From Algiphilus sp. (GTDB taxonomy: Bacteria > Pseudomonadota > Gammaproteobacteria > Nevskiales > Nevskiaceae): 64,000 bases of DNA. The stretch lies in the NCBI RefSeq assembly GCF_023145115.1, contig NZ_JAGLEJ010000053.1, positions 1 through 64,000 of the forward strand. Reading direction: 5' to 3'. Below are positions 1-8,028 of the stretch, piece by piece. A model generated the notes under the pieces. That model ran no database searches and had not been told where the DNA came from. It was given only the letters and a program-made list of their open reading frames with translations. The position numbers and the translations under genes are program-made. Numbering within the stretch: the stretch's first letter is position 1; each line of letters opens with the position of its first letter.

Positions 1-315
1 CACCACGTCGTGGGACACGACCCCGTCTGGCTGCGTCGCTACTATCGCGCTGCGTCCAAGCGCTATCCAACTGCGAAGAACCTACTTTCGCTTCTGCAGC
101 AGTCGGATGATCCGGTCGCGCTACCAAGGGCGCTTCGGGATCAAGTCCATCAAGAGTTTGCCGAGGATCCGGAGATGGCAAGGAGCTATCTGAACAGGCT
201 CGAAGCATGGGAGCGAGCGTTTACTGAGCGTCACTCCGCGGGCAGACGCGGAGGCCGGCGCGTCGGCGCCGGCCGCAAACCAGGGGCCAAAGGTGGCTCG
301 GAATCTACCGCGTAA
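1..315 (+). CDS. Hypothetical protein, 5' end outside window
   Basis: The reading frame is already open at base 1, with a possible GTG start at position 10, so the true start may lie outside the window. The visible part is about 105 residues. It is charged and helix-rich, and ends in a basic Gly/Arg/Lys tail (GRRGGRRVGAGRKPGAKGG) that resembles an AT-hook-like or nucleic-acid-binding tail. No family is recognised. It lies just upstream of a decayed insertion sequence, so it may itself be a fragment. Confidence 0.4.
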   Translation, partial: HHVVGHDPVWLRRYYRAASKRYPTAKNLLSLLQQSDDPVALPRALRDQVHQEFAEDPEMARSYLNRLEAWERAFTERHSAGRRGGRRVGAGRKPGAKGGSESTA

Positions 316-363
316 GTGGAAGTGAGCTCCCTTTCGTGTCCCGGTAGATCCGGTCGATGGGCG

Positions 364-866
364 TGAGCGCCGGTGCGAAGCTGCCCCATTGCGTCGAGGT
401 AAATCTGACCCACGTAGGCGAAGCTGGCGGCCGGATTAGCCATCGGCAGTCGGGCTGTCAGCCAGTACTAACTTCCGCACGTTGTGAGGTTGCTCCAGAC
501 TGCTGGTCATCGACGAGTTGGGCTATCTACCCTTCGGGCGAGACCAGACCAACCTCTTCTTCCAGGTCGTGATCCGGCGCTAGGAGCGCGGCGCCATCGT
601 GCTCACTCACCAGCAATTTGCCCTTTTCCCAGTGGTTCATGACCCTGGACGACGACAGCACAGCGACCGCCGCGCCGCGCGCCCACCTGCTGGATTCCAG
701 CCACATCGCTCAGACCAGCGGCGAGAGCTGCCGCCTCAAAGACAAGCGCGAGGCCAGGCACGTCCAACGGTCTGCCGCCAAGACTATCGAATGACCGTCT
801 TGCTGGGTCAGATTTACTTCGGTGCCCAACACCGAAAGTGGGTCAGCTTTCAGTCGGCGTTGAACA
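364..866 (+). mobile_element. IS21-family element remnant
   Basis: About 500 bp that keep both ends of an IS21-type element but almost none of its interior. Near the left end is GTAAATCTGACCCA (399-412); near the right end is its exact reverse complement TGGGTCAGATTTAC (804-817). Outside these are end-like sequences, TGAGCGCCGG at 364 and GGGTCAGCTTTCAGTCGGCG at 840-859, the latter typical of IS21 termini. Multiple terminal repeats per end are known for this family. The only coding trace is a broken istB; the large transposase gene istA is missing. The outer boundaries are approximate. Confidence 0.75.
500..794 (+). pseudogene. istB: istB fragment (IS21 helper ATPase), degraded
   Basis: The translation from 500 reads LLVIDELGYLPFGRDQTNLF, which is the Walker B region of IstB (VIDELGYLP is diagnostic), and continues through FFQVVIRR to an in-frame TAG where IstB normally has a tyrosine. 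It then reads ERGAIVLT and needs a frame change to continue as FSQWFMTLDDD and HIAQTSGESCRLKDKREA, the C-terminal IstB segment. The N-terminal Walker A half is absent. A truncation, a nonsense codon and a frameshift together show it is dead. It lies inside the IS21 end repeats. Confidence 0.8.
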
Positions 867-1110
867 TTACGCAGCCCAAGCACCTCCATGATGCGCTTTA
901 TGTCGTACTGCAGCATCGTGTTTGGCATCTTTCGTGGCGTTACCGAGGCTTTATTTCCGGTGCACAAAGGGTGAAGATGGGTTGGGTCCGGGCGCAAGAA
1001 CAGGAACGCTGACAACGGTGTTGCCGTCCCCTTGAACAGGGCGCGCACCATTGCAATCGCGCTCTCTACCGGCCGCGAGTGAGGGCACCCGTGACCTATG
1101 GAGGCTGTGA

Positions 1111-1323
1111 ATGACTAATACGGGCAGCACCAAGCCGGGAGCTGGCAGGTCTCAAGGTCCAAGCGTCCCTGAAGAAGACGCTTTCGACCGTCTGTACCGG
1201 CACTTGAACAGTCCTCGTCAGCGACAGGCGCAGGAAGCCCTTCGTGACGTCACTGTTGAGGATCTTCGGCAGAATTACCAGCCTGGCGGGACTGAGACGG
1301 GGGGGCAACTGATCCAAGAATGA
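1111..1323 (+). CDS. Small hypothetical protein
   Basis: An ORF of 70 codons with a plausible ribosome-binding site (GGAGG about six bases before ATG). The product is hydrophilic and predicted helical in its middle (FDRLYRHLNSPRQRQAQEAL). No family is recognised, and an overlapping antisense frame of similar length exists. The ribosome-binding site is the main reason to keep it. Confidence 0.35.
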   Translation: MTNTGSTKPGAGRSQGPSVPEEDAFDRLYRHLNSPRQRQAQEALRDVTVEDLRQNYQPGGTETGGQLIQE

Positions 1324-1441
1324 TCGTACGTCTTTCCTCCGAAAGCTCGCCGCCGGGCGCTACCGACTCTTGCAGGGGCAGCGGCTGAAGCCGCTCGTGG
1401 CCGCATTGCGTGACGACCCCAGCCATCGGCGCCAGCGAAGA

Positions 1442-2002
1442 TCATTCCGACGCGGACGGCAAGCCGAGATAACGGGGCACCGAACGCAAATAACGTTCGT
1501 AAGCGGCGCCGTGGACATGCCCCAGAAACCGTTCCTCTGAGGGTATATAGGCGACGAACAACGCCAAGGCTACCGACGTGCCCGCTAGCGCGAAGGCGCT
1601 ATCGCCGGCAATCGCCGCTCCCAGCATCGCAAGGCCCCAGCCCACGTTCTGTGGGTTGCGACTTAAACGATAGACGCCGCCGGTCACTAGGGTCTCCAAC
1701 TCGCGCCCGGACATCCGGCTGAGCGACGCCATGCGCCCGATGCCGGCAGCAGCCAGCAGCACGCCTACCGCGAGCAGACTGCCGCCGGCAAGCCCACGCA
1801 ACCAGACCGGAATGTCCAAAGGTGCTATCCCAAGCCACGCCGCGAGGAAGGCGAGCGCCGTGAGCCAGACGTAAAGCGCCCACACGACGATCACGGTTGG
1901 AAACGACAACGGCTGTAGTGCCAACTGCTCGCGCAACACGCGCTGAATCGCGTAGCCCCCAAGCAACGCGCCCGCTCCCAAAGCCAACAACCACAAGATC
2001 AT
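1442..2002 (-). CDS. Isoprenylcysteine carboxyl methyltransferase-like membrane protein
   Basis: A 186-residue integral membrane protein with about five hydrophobic segments (1-20, 37-62, 70-92, 118-132 and 135-152). The C-terminal half has the ICMT/PEMT-type signature: GVYRLSRNPQNVGWGL (ligand-contacting Arg-Asn-Pro) followed by EERFLGHVHGAAYERYLRSV. Members of this superfamily methylate small or lipid-linked substrates with S-adenosylmethionine; the substrate here cannot be read from sequence. It is transcribed divergently from the rhodanese-cyclase gene across a 117-bp intergenic region with a palindromic repeat, so the two may share a regulator. Confidence 0.75.
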   Translation of the reverse strand: MILWLLALGAGALLGGYAIQRVLREQLALQPLSFPTVIVVWALYVWLTALAFLAAWLGIAPLDIPVWLRGLAGGSLLAVGVLLAAAGIGRMASLSRMSGRELETLVTGGVYRLSRNPQNVGWGLAMLGAAIAGDSAFALAGTSVALALFVAYIPSEERFLGHVHGAAYERYLRSVPRYLGLPSASE

Positions 2003-2051
2003 TTTTCCACCTCCTATTCAATCCAAAGTTTCAGGTATTGAGCTCCCGCAT

Positions 2052-2084
2052 ACATGTGAACATGTGAATATATGTTTGTACAAT
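2052..2084. promoter_or_regulatory. Palindromic operator/promoter between divergent genes
   Basis: ACATG-tgaa-CATGT is a perfect 5+5 inverted repeat (2052-2065) and also contains a tandem CATGTGAA direct repeat (2053-2068), followed by AATATATGT. A possible -10 box TACAAT (2079-2084) lies 16 bp after a weak -35 TGAACA (2057-2062) reading rightward into the cyclase gene, so a bound repressor would cover the -35. The A+T-rich form resembles ArsR-family operators, but no regulator gene is nearby. The function is inferred. Confidence 0.5.
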
Positions 2085-2119
2085 AATGCGAAACCCTTAA
2101 TCCTTAGAGGCGACTGGTG

Positions 2120-3124
2120 ATGCCGCACCCCATTGCTCGTCTGACATCGGATGCGCTGCAGGCGCAGTTGCAAACGCAACAGCCCCCACTGTTGTTGGAT
2201 ATACGCCGCCGAGCGGCCTTCGCTCACGTCCCGTTGCGCTTGCCAGGCGGCATACCGCTGCTTCTCGATGCTGAACCGATCCGTATTCCGGACGCAGAGC
2301 GGATGCGCCCAGTCGTCACCTACTGCCTGTGCAGCGGGGAGGCCTCCAGCCTGCGCGTAGCGCAATGGCTGGTGGAAGCGGGCTACGAATCGGTGGGCGT
2401 CCTCGCCGGAGGGCTGCCCGAGTGGCGACGCGCCGGCTACGAAACGCAGGCGGTCGATCTCTCGGCTGGTGCAGCGCTGGCGTGGCAGGACCTGCCCGGC
2501 CCAGGCAGCCACGGCGGTCTGGACGCGCACAGCGCACTCGTCCCGCTGGTTGCGGAACAGACGCTTCTGGCGGGCGTCACGCTACCAGTGCGGCGCGAAA
2601 TGGCCGTGTTGTTCATCGACATGGTGGACTCAACCCGGCTGATCATGAATACATCCGCGGAGCGCGCCTTGTCCCTGGTACAGACGTTCATGGCCGCCGT
2701 GACCGAGATAGCCCTGCACCATTGCGGCGACGTACACGACTTCGCGGGCGACGGCGCGCTGCTCTATTTCGCCGGCGCCGGCGAGGCGGTACCCGCGGCA
2801 TTCGCGCTGCGAGAGCGCCTCGCCCTTGCTCGGCTCGACGAACCCGAGCTCCCCGAGGCGCGCATCTCAGTCGCTTCCGGGCCGCTATTGATCGGCCGCA
2901 TCGGAGGCGCGCATCGACAAGGCCTTTCCTTCCTCGGCCTCTGCGTCAATATCGCGGCGCGCAGCCAGACCCAGGCACCGCCGGGAGGAATCGTCATCAC
3001 GGACGACGTCTACCGGGAAACCGAAAGCACCGATCCGGATCTCGCCGGCTGCTTCAAGCCACTGCCAACGACACGGCCCCCGAAAGGGATCGAAACGCAG
3101 ATGCCGGCGCTGTACCTGGCATAA
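2120..3124 (+). CDS. Rhodanese domain-class III nucleotidyl cyclase fusion
   Basis: A 334-residue soluble protein with two domains. Residues about 5-115 are rhodanese-like: LLLDIRRRAAF, then VTYCLCSGEAS with the candidate active-site Cys at 69. Residues about 155-334 are a class III adenylate/guanylate cyclase domain: AVLFIDMVDSTRL (metal-binding Asp167), DFAGDGALLYF (second metal Asp211), and VNIAARSQTQAPPGGIVITD near the end. It probably makes cAMP or a related cyclic nucleotide in response to a sulfur or thiol signal; that link is inference. The ATG at 2120 follows AGAGG by nine bases; a GTG three bases earlier is possible. There is no transmembrane segment. Confidence 0.8.
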   Translation: MPHPIARLTSDALQAQLQTQQPPLLLDIRRRAAFAHVPLRLPGGIPLLLDAEPIRIPDAERMRPVVTYCLCSGEASSLRVAQWLVEAGYESVGVLAGGLPEWRRAGYETQAVDLSAGAALAWQDLPGPGSHGGLDAHSALVPLVAEQTLLAGVTLPVRREMAVLFIDMVDSTRLIMNTSAERALSLVQTFMAAVTEIALHHCGDVHDFAGDGALLYFAGAGEAVPAAFALRERLALARLDEPELPEARISVASGPLLIGRIGGAHRQGLSFLGLCVNIAARSQTQAPPGGIVITDDVYRETESTDPDLAGCFKPLPTTRPPKGIETQMPALYLA

Positions 3125-3170
3125 GTCAGGATCCGCCTTGGCCTACGCGCTCCGCATGCCGCCACGCCGA

Positions 3171-3503
3171 TTATCGTCGCGTCACCGCTGCCTCGCCACG
3201 CGCACCATCCGAAATGCGCACCGCCTCGCCCAGGTTGGAGACGAAAATCTTGCCGTCACCGGCATGTCCGTCGCCGGTACGCGCATGGCGAAGGATCGTA
3301 TCCACCACTGGCTCGGCAAGCGCATCCGGAACATCCAGCTCAAGCTTGGCCATCTCTGCCTTGGCGAGACCGCCGTCATCGGCCGCGTGGCCGTATTCCC
3401 GCAGATGCACGACGGCGATCCCGGGCAACCCCGGGATCGCCGCGAGGGCATCCATTACGGCATCACGCATGTTCTCGCGCACATATGCCTTGATTTCCTT
3501 CAT
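3171..3503 (-). CDS. PII-like protein linked to a metal RND pump
   Basis: A 110-residue protein of the PII (GlnB-like) superfamily: it starts MKEIKAYVRENMRDAVMDAL and has PGLPGIAVVHLREYG, the beta-alpha-beta core found in PII-like proteins encoded beside CusA/CzcA pumps. The C-terminal GKIFVSNLGEAVRISDG matches the PII final strands. The uridylylated T-loop Tyr motif of GlnB is absent, so a role in nitrogen control is unlikely. It is the last gene of the efflux operon, 14 bp after the pump gene. It probably senses a small ligand or metal and modulates efflux. Confidence 0.8.
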   Translation of the reverse strand: MKEIKAYVRENMRDAVMDALAAIPGLPGIAVVHLREYGHAADDGGLAKAEMAKLELDVPDALAEPVVDTILRHARTGDGHAGDGKIFVSNLGEAVRISDGARGEAAVTRR

Positions 3504-3517
3504 GACCGTCTCCTTTG

Positions 3518-6500
3518 TCAGAGCTGCACTTCGCGCCGGGGCTCAGCGAACCAGCGGTAGACCGCCGGCAGCACCAGCAGCGTGAGCAGTGTTGAAGTGA
3601 TAAGCCCTCCGACCACGACCGCCGCCAGCGGTCGCTGGACATTGGCGCCGATGCCGTCTGCCAGCAGCAGCGGCACGAGACCGAAGATCGAGGTCACGGC
3701 CGTCATCAGCACCGGTCGCAGCCTGTGCTCGGCGCCGGTGCGCACGGCCTCGGTGATGCCCATGCCCTGTTCGCGCAGCTGATTGATGTAGGAGACGAGC
3801 ACCACGCCGTTGAGCACCGCCACGCCGAAAACGGCGATGAAGCCGACGGCGGCCGGCACCGAGACGTAGAGCCCCGTCAGCCACAGCGTCACGATGCCGC
3901 CGGTGACCGCGAAGGGCACATTGAGGAAGATCAGCGCCGCATAGCGCAGCGACGAGAAGGCCGAATAGAGCAGCAGGAAGATCAGACCCAGCGTGACGGG
4001 CACGACGAGATAGAGTCGCTGCATCGCGCGCTCCTGATTCTCGAACTGGCCGCCGAATTCGACGAAGTAGCCCGGCGGCATGTCGATCTCCGACTCGATG
4101 CGTCGGCGCAAATCCTCGACCACGCTGCCCATGTCGCGGCCGCGGACATTCATCTGCACGTAGATGCGCCGGCTGGCGTTGGAGCGGGAGATTTTCTTCG
4201 GCCCGGTGTAGAGCGAGATGTCCGCGACCCGGCTCAGCGGCATGAGCGCACCGTCCGACGTTCGCAACTGCAGGCGCCGTATCTCTTCGAGGCCCTTGCG
4301 CTGGCTCTCCTGCAGGCGCAGGAAAATGTCGAAGCGCCGCACGCCGTCGAAAACCTGCCCCACGGCGTCCCCACCCACGCCAACCGAGAGCGTACTCAGC
4401 ACCTCGTCGACGCTGATGCCGTAGCGCGCCAGCGCATCGCGATCCGGCTTGACCACGATCTGGCGCTTGCCGGACTGCTGCTGCATCCGTACGTCGGTAG
4501 CGCCGGGCACCTCCCGAGCCAGTGCCTCGACCTTGCGACCGACGGAAGCCAGCTCGTCCAGATCCTCGCCGAAGATGCTGGCCACGAGTTGCGCCTGCAC
4601 GCCGGAGAGCAGCTCATCGGTACGCAGCTGAATGGGCTGCGAGAAGTTGTTGGCGAGCCCCGGGATGCGTTCCGAGACGCGCTCGGCCATGGCCGACTGC
4701 AATTGCTCGTAGTTGCGGCCGCTTTTCCATGCGCCCAGTGGCTTGAGCGTAATCACCGTGGCCACGACATTGACTGGCTCGGGATCGCCGCCCACCTCGG
4801 CACGCCCGACGCGCGAGTAGGTGCCGGTGACTTCCGGAAACTCGCGCAGCACCGACTGGATGCGCTTGCCGTACTGTATGGCCGAATCGAGGCTCGCGCC
4901 CGGCGGCAGGGTCGAGCGCACCTGGAAGGTGCCTTCGCGCAGCGTCGGCACGAACTCCGAGCCCAGCAGCGGAAACAGCAGCAGGCTGCCCGCGAAGAGC
5001 AATACCGCCCCGCCAAGCACAGCCGCCGGCCAACGCATCGCGCCATCCCGCAACGGTCGATAGCCGGCCTTCAGCCAGTGCACCAGCCTCGGTTCGGCCT
5101 GGGCGGCACCCTTGCGGAACAGCAGTGTGACCATCACCGGAACCAGCGTCAGCGCCAGCAGCAAGGCGCCCAGCAGCCCGAAACTGATGGTGTAAGCCAT
5201 GGGCGTGAACAGCTTGCCCTCGACGCCCTGCAGGGTGAACAGCGGCAGGAAGACAATGATGATGATGCCGGTGGCGAAAACGATCGGCCTCGCGACCTCC
5301 CGCCCAGCTTCGCCGACGATGCGCAGCAACGGAACGTCCTTGCCCCCCTGTCGCGCCTCCAGATTGCGCAGCACGTTCTCCAGCATGACGACCGAGCCGT
5401 CCACCATCATGCCGATGGCAATCGCCAGCCCGCCCAGGCTCATCAGGTTCGCGGAAAGCCCCACGAAGTACATGGCGATGAAGGCCGCCAGCACGGACAG
5501 CGGCACGCTGGCCACGACGATCAGGGTAGAGCGGAAGTTGCCGAGAAAGAGGTAGAGGAAGAACAGCACCAGCACCGCCCCCAGCAGCAGCGCCGACTGC
5601 ACCGTGCCGATTGCCTTGCTGGTGAGCTCGGCCTGCGAGTAGAAGGGCTTGATGCGCAGCCCGTCCGGCAGGGACTGGTTGATGTCGGCGATCTTCTTCT
5701 CGACGTCGACCAGCACCTGCTGGGTATTGGTGCCGATCAGCTTGAAGACATAGCCGCCGGCCGACTCCTCGCCATTGGCGATCTGCGCACCACGGCGTAT
5801 GGCGGCGCCATGGGCGACCTTTGCCACATCGCCGACCGTGACGGGGTTGCCACCCTGCTCGGCGACGATGATGTCGCGGATGTCGTCGAGCCCAGCCTCG
5901 CCGGAATCCACCCAGCCGTAACCGCGGATGATGTATTCCTCGCCGCCGCGATTGATGAAGGAGGCGCCCACATTGCGGTTGTTGGCGGCGAGCGCGCGGC
6001 GGACATCGGCGACGGTCAGGTCACGCGCCAGCAGCGCGTTCTGATCGAGCCGGACCTGGTACTGCTTCTCGAAACCGCCGATGGAGAGCACGCCGGTCAC
6101 ACCGGGCACGGTGCGCAGCTGCGGCTTGACGATCCAGTCCTGGAAGGTGCGCTTCTCCATCAGCGAGAAGCCCTCGCCTTCCATCGTGTACATCAGGATG
6201 CGGCCAAGCCCGGTGGTGATCGGGCCGAGCTGCGGCTCGCCCAAGCCCGGCGGAATCTCTCGCCGGGCCTCCGCCAGTCGTTCGTTGACCAGACGCCGGG
6301 CGAAATAGATGTCGGTGCCGTCCTCGAAGTAGACGTCGACGCGCGACAGCCCGAAGATCGATGTCGACTGCACCTTCGCCAGATTCGGCAGTCCGTACAT
6401 GCTGATCTCGATGGGATAGGAGATCAGCGTCTCCACATCCTCGGGGGACAGCCCCTCGCTGGAAGTGAATATCTGCACCATGGTCGGCGTGGCATCCGGG

Positions 6501-6616
6501 AAGGCATCCACCGCCAGCCGCTGGAAGGAGAAGTAGCCGCCGATCGCCAGCCCGATGACCGCGACGACGACCAGCACCCGATTCTCGAGCGCAAGTCGCA
6601 GGATTGCGTTGATCAT
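3518..6616 (-). CDS. Heavy-metal efflux RND transporter (CzcA/CusA family)
   Basis: A 1032-residue inner-membrane pump of normal family length. An N-terminal membrane helix (12-30), a periplasmic porter domain, a six-helix bundle (about 338-500), a second porter domain, and the C-terminal bundle (about 860-1020) are all present. The proton-relay helix reads IGMMVDGSVVMLEN (Asp406, Glu413). The first acidic residue of classical CzcA (its Asp402) is Ala400 here, so a Zn/Co/Cd CzcA assignment is unsafe. It works with the adaptor and outer-membrane factor encoded directly upstream to expel a metal cation. The spacing of 15 bp from the adaptor gene indicates one transcript. Confidence 0.93.
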   Translation of the reverse strand: MINAILRLALENRVLVVVAVIGLAIGGYFSFQRLAVDAFPDATPTMVQIFTSSEGLSPEDVETLISYPIEISMYGLPNLAKVQSTSIFGLSRVDVYFEDGTDIYFARRLVNERLAEARREIPPGLGEPQLGPITTGLGRILMYTMEGEGFSLMEKRTFQDWIVKPQLRTVPGVTGVLSIGGFEKQYQVRLDQNALLARDLTVADVRRALAANNRNVGASFINRGGEEYIIRGYGWVDSGEAGLDDIRDIIVAEQGGNPVTVGDVAKVAHGAAIRRGAQIANGEESAGGYVFKLIGTNTQQVLVDVEKKIADINQSLPDGLRIKPFYSQAELTSKAIGTVQSALLLGAVLVLFFLYLFLGNFRSTLIVVASVPLSVLAAFIAMYFVGLSANLMSLGGLAIAIGMMVDGSVVMLENVLRNLEARQGGKDVPLLRIVGEAGREVARPIVFATGIIIIVFLPLFTLQGVEGKLFTPMAYTISFGLLGALLLALTLVPVMVTLLFRKGAAQAEPRLVHWLKAGYRPLRDGAMRWPAAVLGGAVLLFAGSLLLFPLLGSEFVPTLREGTFQVRSTLPPGASLDSAIQYGKRIQSVLREFPEVTGTYSRVGRAEVGGDPEPVNVVATVITLKPLGAWKSGRNYEQLQSAMAERVSERIPGLANNFSQPIQLRTDELLSGVQAQLVASIFGEDLDELASVGRKVEALAREVPGATDVRMQQQSGKRQIVVKPDRDALARYGISVDEVLSTLSVGVGGDAVGQVFDGVRRFDIFLRLQESQRKGLEEIRRLQLRTSDGALMPLSRVADISLYTGPKKISRSNASRRIYVQMNVRGRDMGSVVEDLRRRIESEIDMPPGYFVEFGGQFENQERAMQRLYLVVPVTLGLIFLLLYSAFSSLRYAALIFLNVPFAVTGGIVTLWLTGLYVSVPAAVGFIAVFGVAVLNGVVLVSYINQLREQGMGITEAVRTGAEHRLRPVLMTAVTSIFGLVPLLLADGIGANVQRPLAAVVVGGLITSTLLTLLVLPAVYRWFAEPRREVQL

Positions 6617-6631
6617 GATGTCCGCCTCGCG

Positions 6632-8017
6632 CTAGTGGCTGTGCGCGGCACTGCGGCCACTGGCAGTGAGCGCGGATTTGAGGTCGAAGGCGCCAATCGT
6701 GACGACGCGATCGCCGGGGGACAGTCCCTCGCGAATCTCGATGCGACCGTTGCCTTCGGCGCCGGTGACGACCGGGGCGGCGCGAAACGCACCTTCCTCA
6801 TCCCCGGGCACGAAGACGAACTGCTCACCGTCGATCGTCTGCACGGCATCCACGGGTACCAGTGCATAACGCGCGCTGTCGCCGGTGGCGATGCGGGCGG
6901 TGCCGAACATGCCAGCGCGCAATGCACCGTCCGGATTGGTCACCTCGGCGCGCACTCGCACCGTGCGCGCAGCCTCGTCCAGCTCCCGCGACACCCAGTC
7001 CGTGACGCCCTCGAAGGGGCGTCCCGGCAGGGCGCGCAGCGACAGCGTCACGGGCTGGCCCGGTGCCAGACGAGGCAAGTCCTGCTCGTCGGCCTCGATC
7101 ATCACCCACATGCGCTCGGTATTGACGATGTGGATGGGGGTGTCCTGCGCGGACAGGGTCTGCCCCGGGACCAGATCGCGCTGCTGAATCGTGCCGGCGA
7201 TGGGAGCAGTCAGTGGGTAACGCGACAGCGGCGCGTCACCGCCGGCGGCAATGCCCGCGATAGCGGCCTCGCTGAGGCCGTAGAGGCGCAGCTCGGCGCG
7301 CGCGGCGTCGCGCTCGGCCTGCGCCTGCAGGTAGGTCGCACGCGAGCTCAGCAGCTTCTCCTGACTGATGATCTGCTGCTCGGCCAGCTTCTCGTGCCGC
7401 TGATAGTTCGCGCGCTCGGCCGAGAGCTTCGCGCGGGCAGTCAGATACGCCGCCTTGGCGCGTCCCAGGGCGACACTGTCCAGAATGGCAACTGTCTCGC
7501 CGGCGCTGACGCTTTCACCGAGATCCCGGGTCACCTTCAGCACCTTGGCCTCCAGCCGCGGCCCGACGCGGGCAATGCGATCCGCGTCGAAAGCCACTGT
7601 CGCTGGCGCCTGCACACTGTCGGTCGCCGTGCCGGCCTCGGCTGGCGCAATGCTCAGCGACAACTGATTACGCTGGGCCGGCTCCAGATGTATTGCGCGC
7701 TCTTCCTGGGTGTGACTCGCACGGCCTTGCTCTCCACCTTCGTCATGTCCGGCTTCGCCGTGGCCTTCCGTTGCCTCTTCGCCATGCTCGGCCTCGCCGT
7801 GTCCGGACGCCTGCGGGCGCCCCGCCTCGCTGCCTCCGGCTTCGTGTCCGCCACTCTGGTGCTTATCCTCTGCGCCGTGCGCCTTGTCTTCGTGGCCGGC
7901 ATGCGTATTGTTTCCGGCAGGGGCGCTCTCGGCGCTATCGGTACTGCCACCGCAGGCAGCGGTAGCCATCAATGCGCCGGCCACCAGCAGCAGCGCGGCG
8001 TTATGTCGTGTACGCAT
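6632..8017 (-). CDS. His-rich periplasmic adaptor (CzcB/HlyD family)
   Basis: A 461-residue membrane fusion protein. The N-terminus is a signal sequence with a possible, atypical lipobox ending at Cys22 (LVAGALMATAAC). Residues about 39-110 are low-complexity and rich in His, Glu and Gly (HAGHEDKAHG, GHGEAEHGEE), and are probably a metal-binding segment. After it come the barrel-sandwich halves (VARVGPRLEAKVLKV..., TAPIAGTIQQRDLVPGQ), an alpha-hairpin (KAAYLTARAKLSAERANYQ) and a beta-barrel/membrane-proximal C-terminus (SPGDRVVTIGAFDLKSAL). It bridges the RND pump and the outer-membrane channel. It overlaps neither neighbour; the gaps are 11-15 bp. Confidence 0.92.
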   Translation of the reverse strand: MRTRHNAALLLVAGALMATAACGGSTDSAESAPAGNNTHAGHEDKAHGAEDKHQSGGHEAGGSEAGRPQASGHGEAEHGEEATEGHGEAGHDEGGEQGRASHTQEERAIHLEPAQRNQLSLSIAPAEAGTATDSVQAPATVAFDADRIARVGPRLEAKVLKVTRDLGESVSAGETVAILDSVALGRAKAAYLTARAKLSAERANYQRHEKLAEQQIISQEKLLSSRATYLQAQAERDAARAELRLYGLSEAAIAGIAAGGDAPLSRYPLTAPIAGTIQQRDLVPGQTLSAQDTPIHIVNTERMWVMIEADEQDLPRLAPGQPVTLSLRALPGRPFEGVTDWVSRELDEAARTVRVRAEVTNPDGALRAGMFGTARIATGDSARYALVPVDAVQTIDGEQFVFVPGDEEGAFRAAPVVTGAEGNGRIEIREGLSPGDRVVTIGAFDLKSALTASGRSAAHSH

Positions 8018-8028
8018 TCGGTATTCCT

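Noticed and set aside
868..1110. Possible transposase tail antisense to 868-1050
   Set aside because: A short minus frame (MLQYDIKRIMEVLGL) looked like a transposase end but matches no family I can name.
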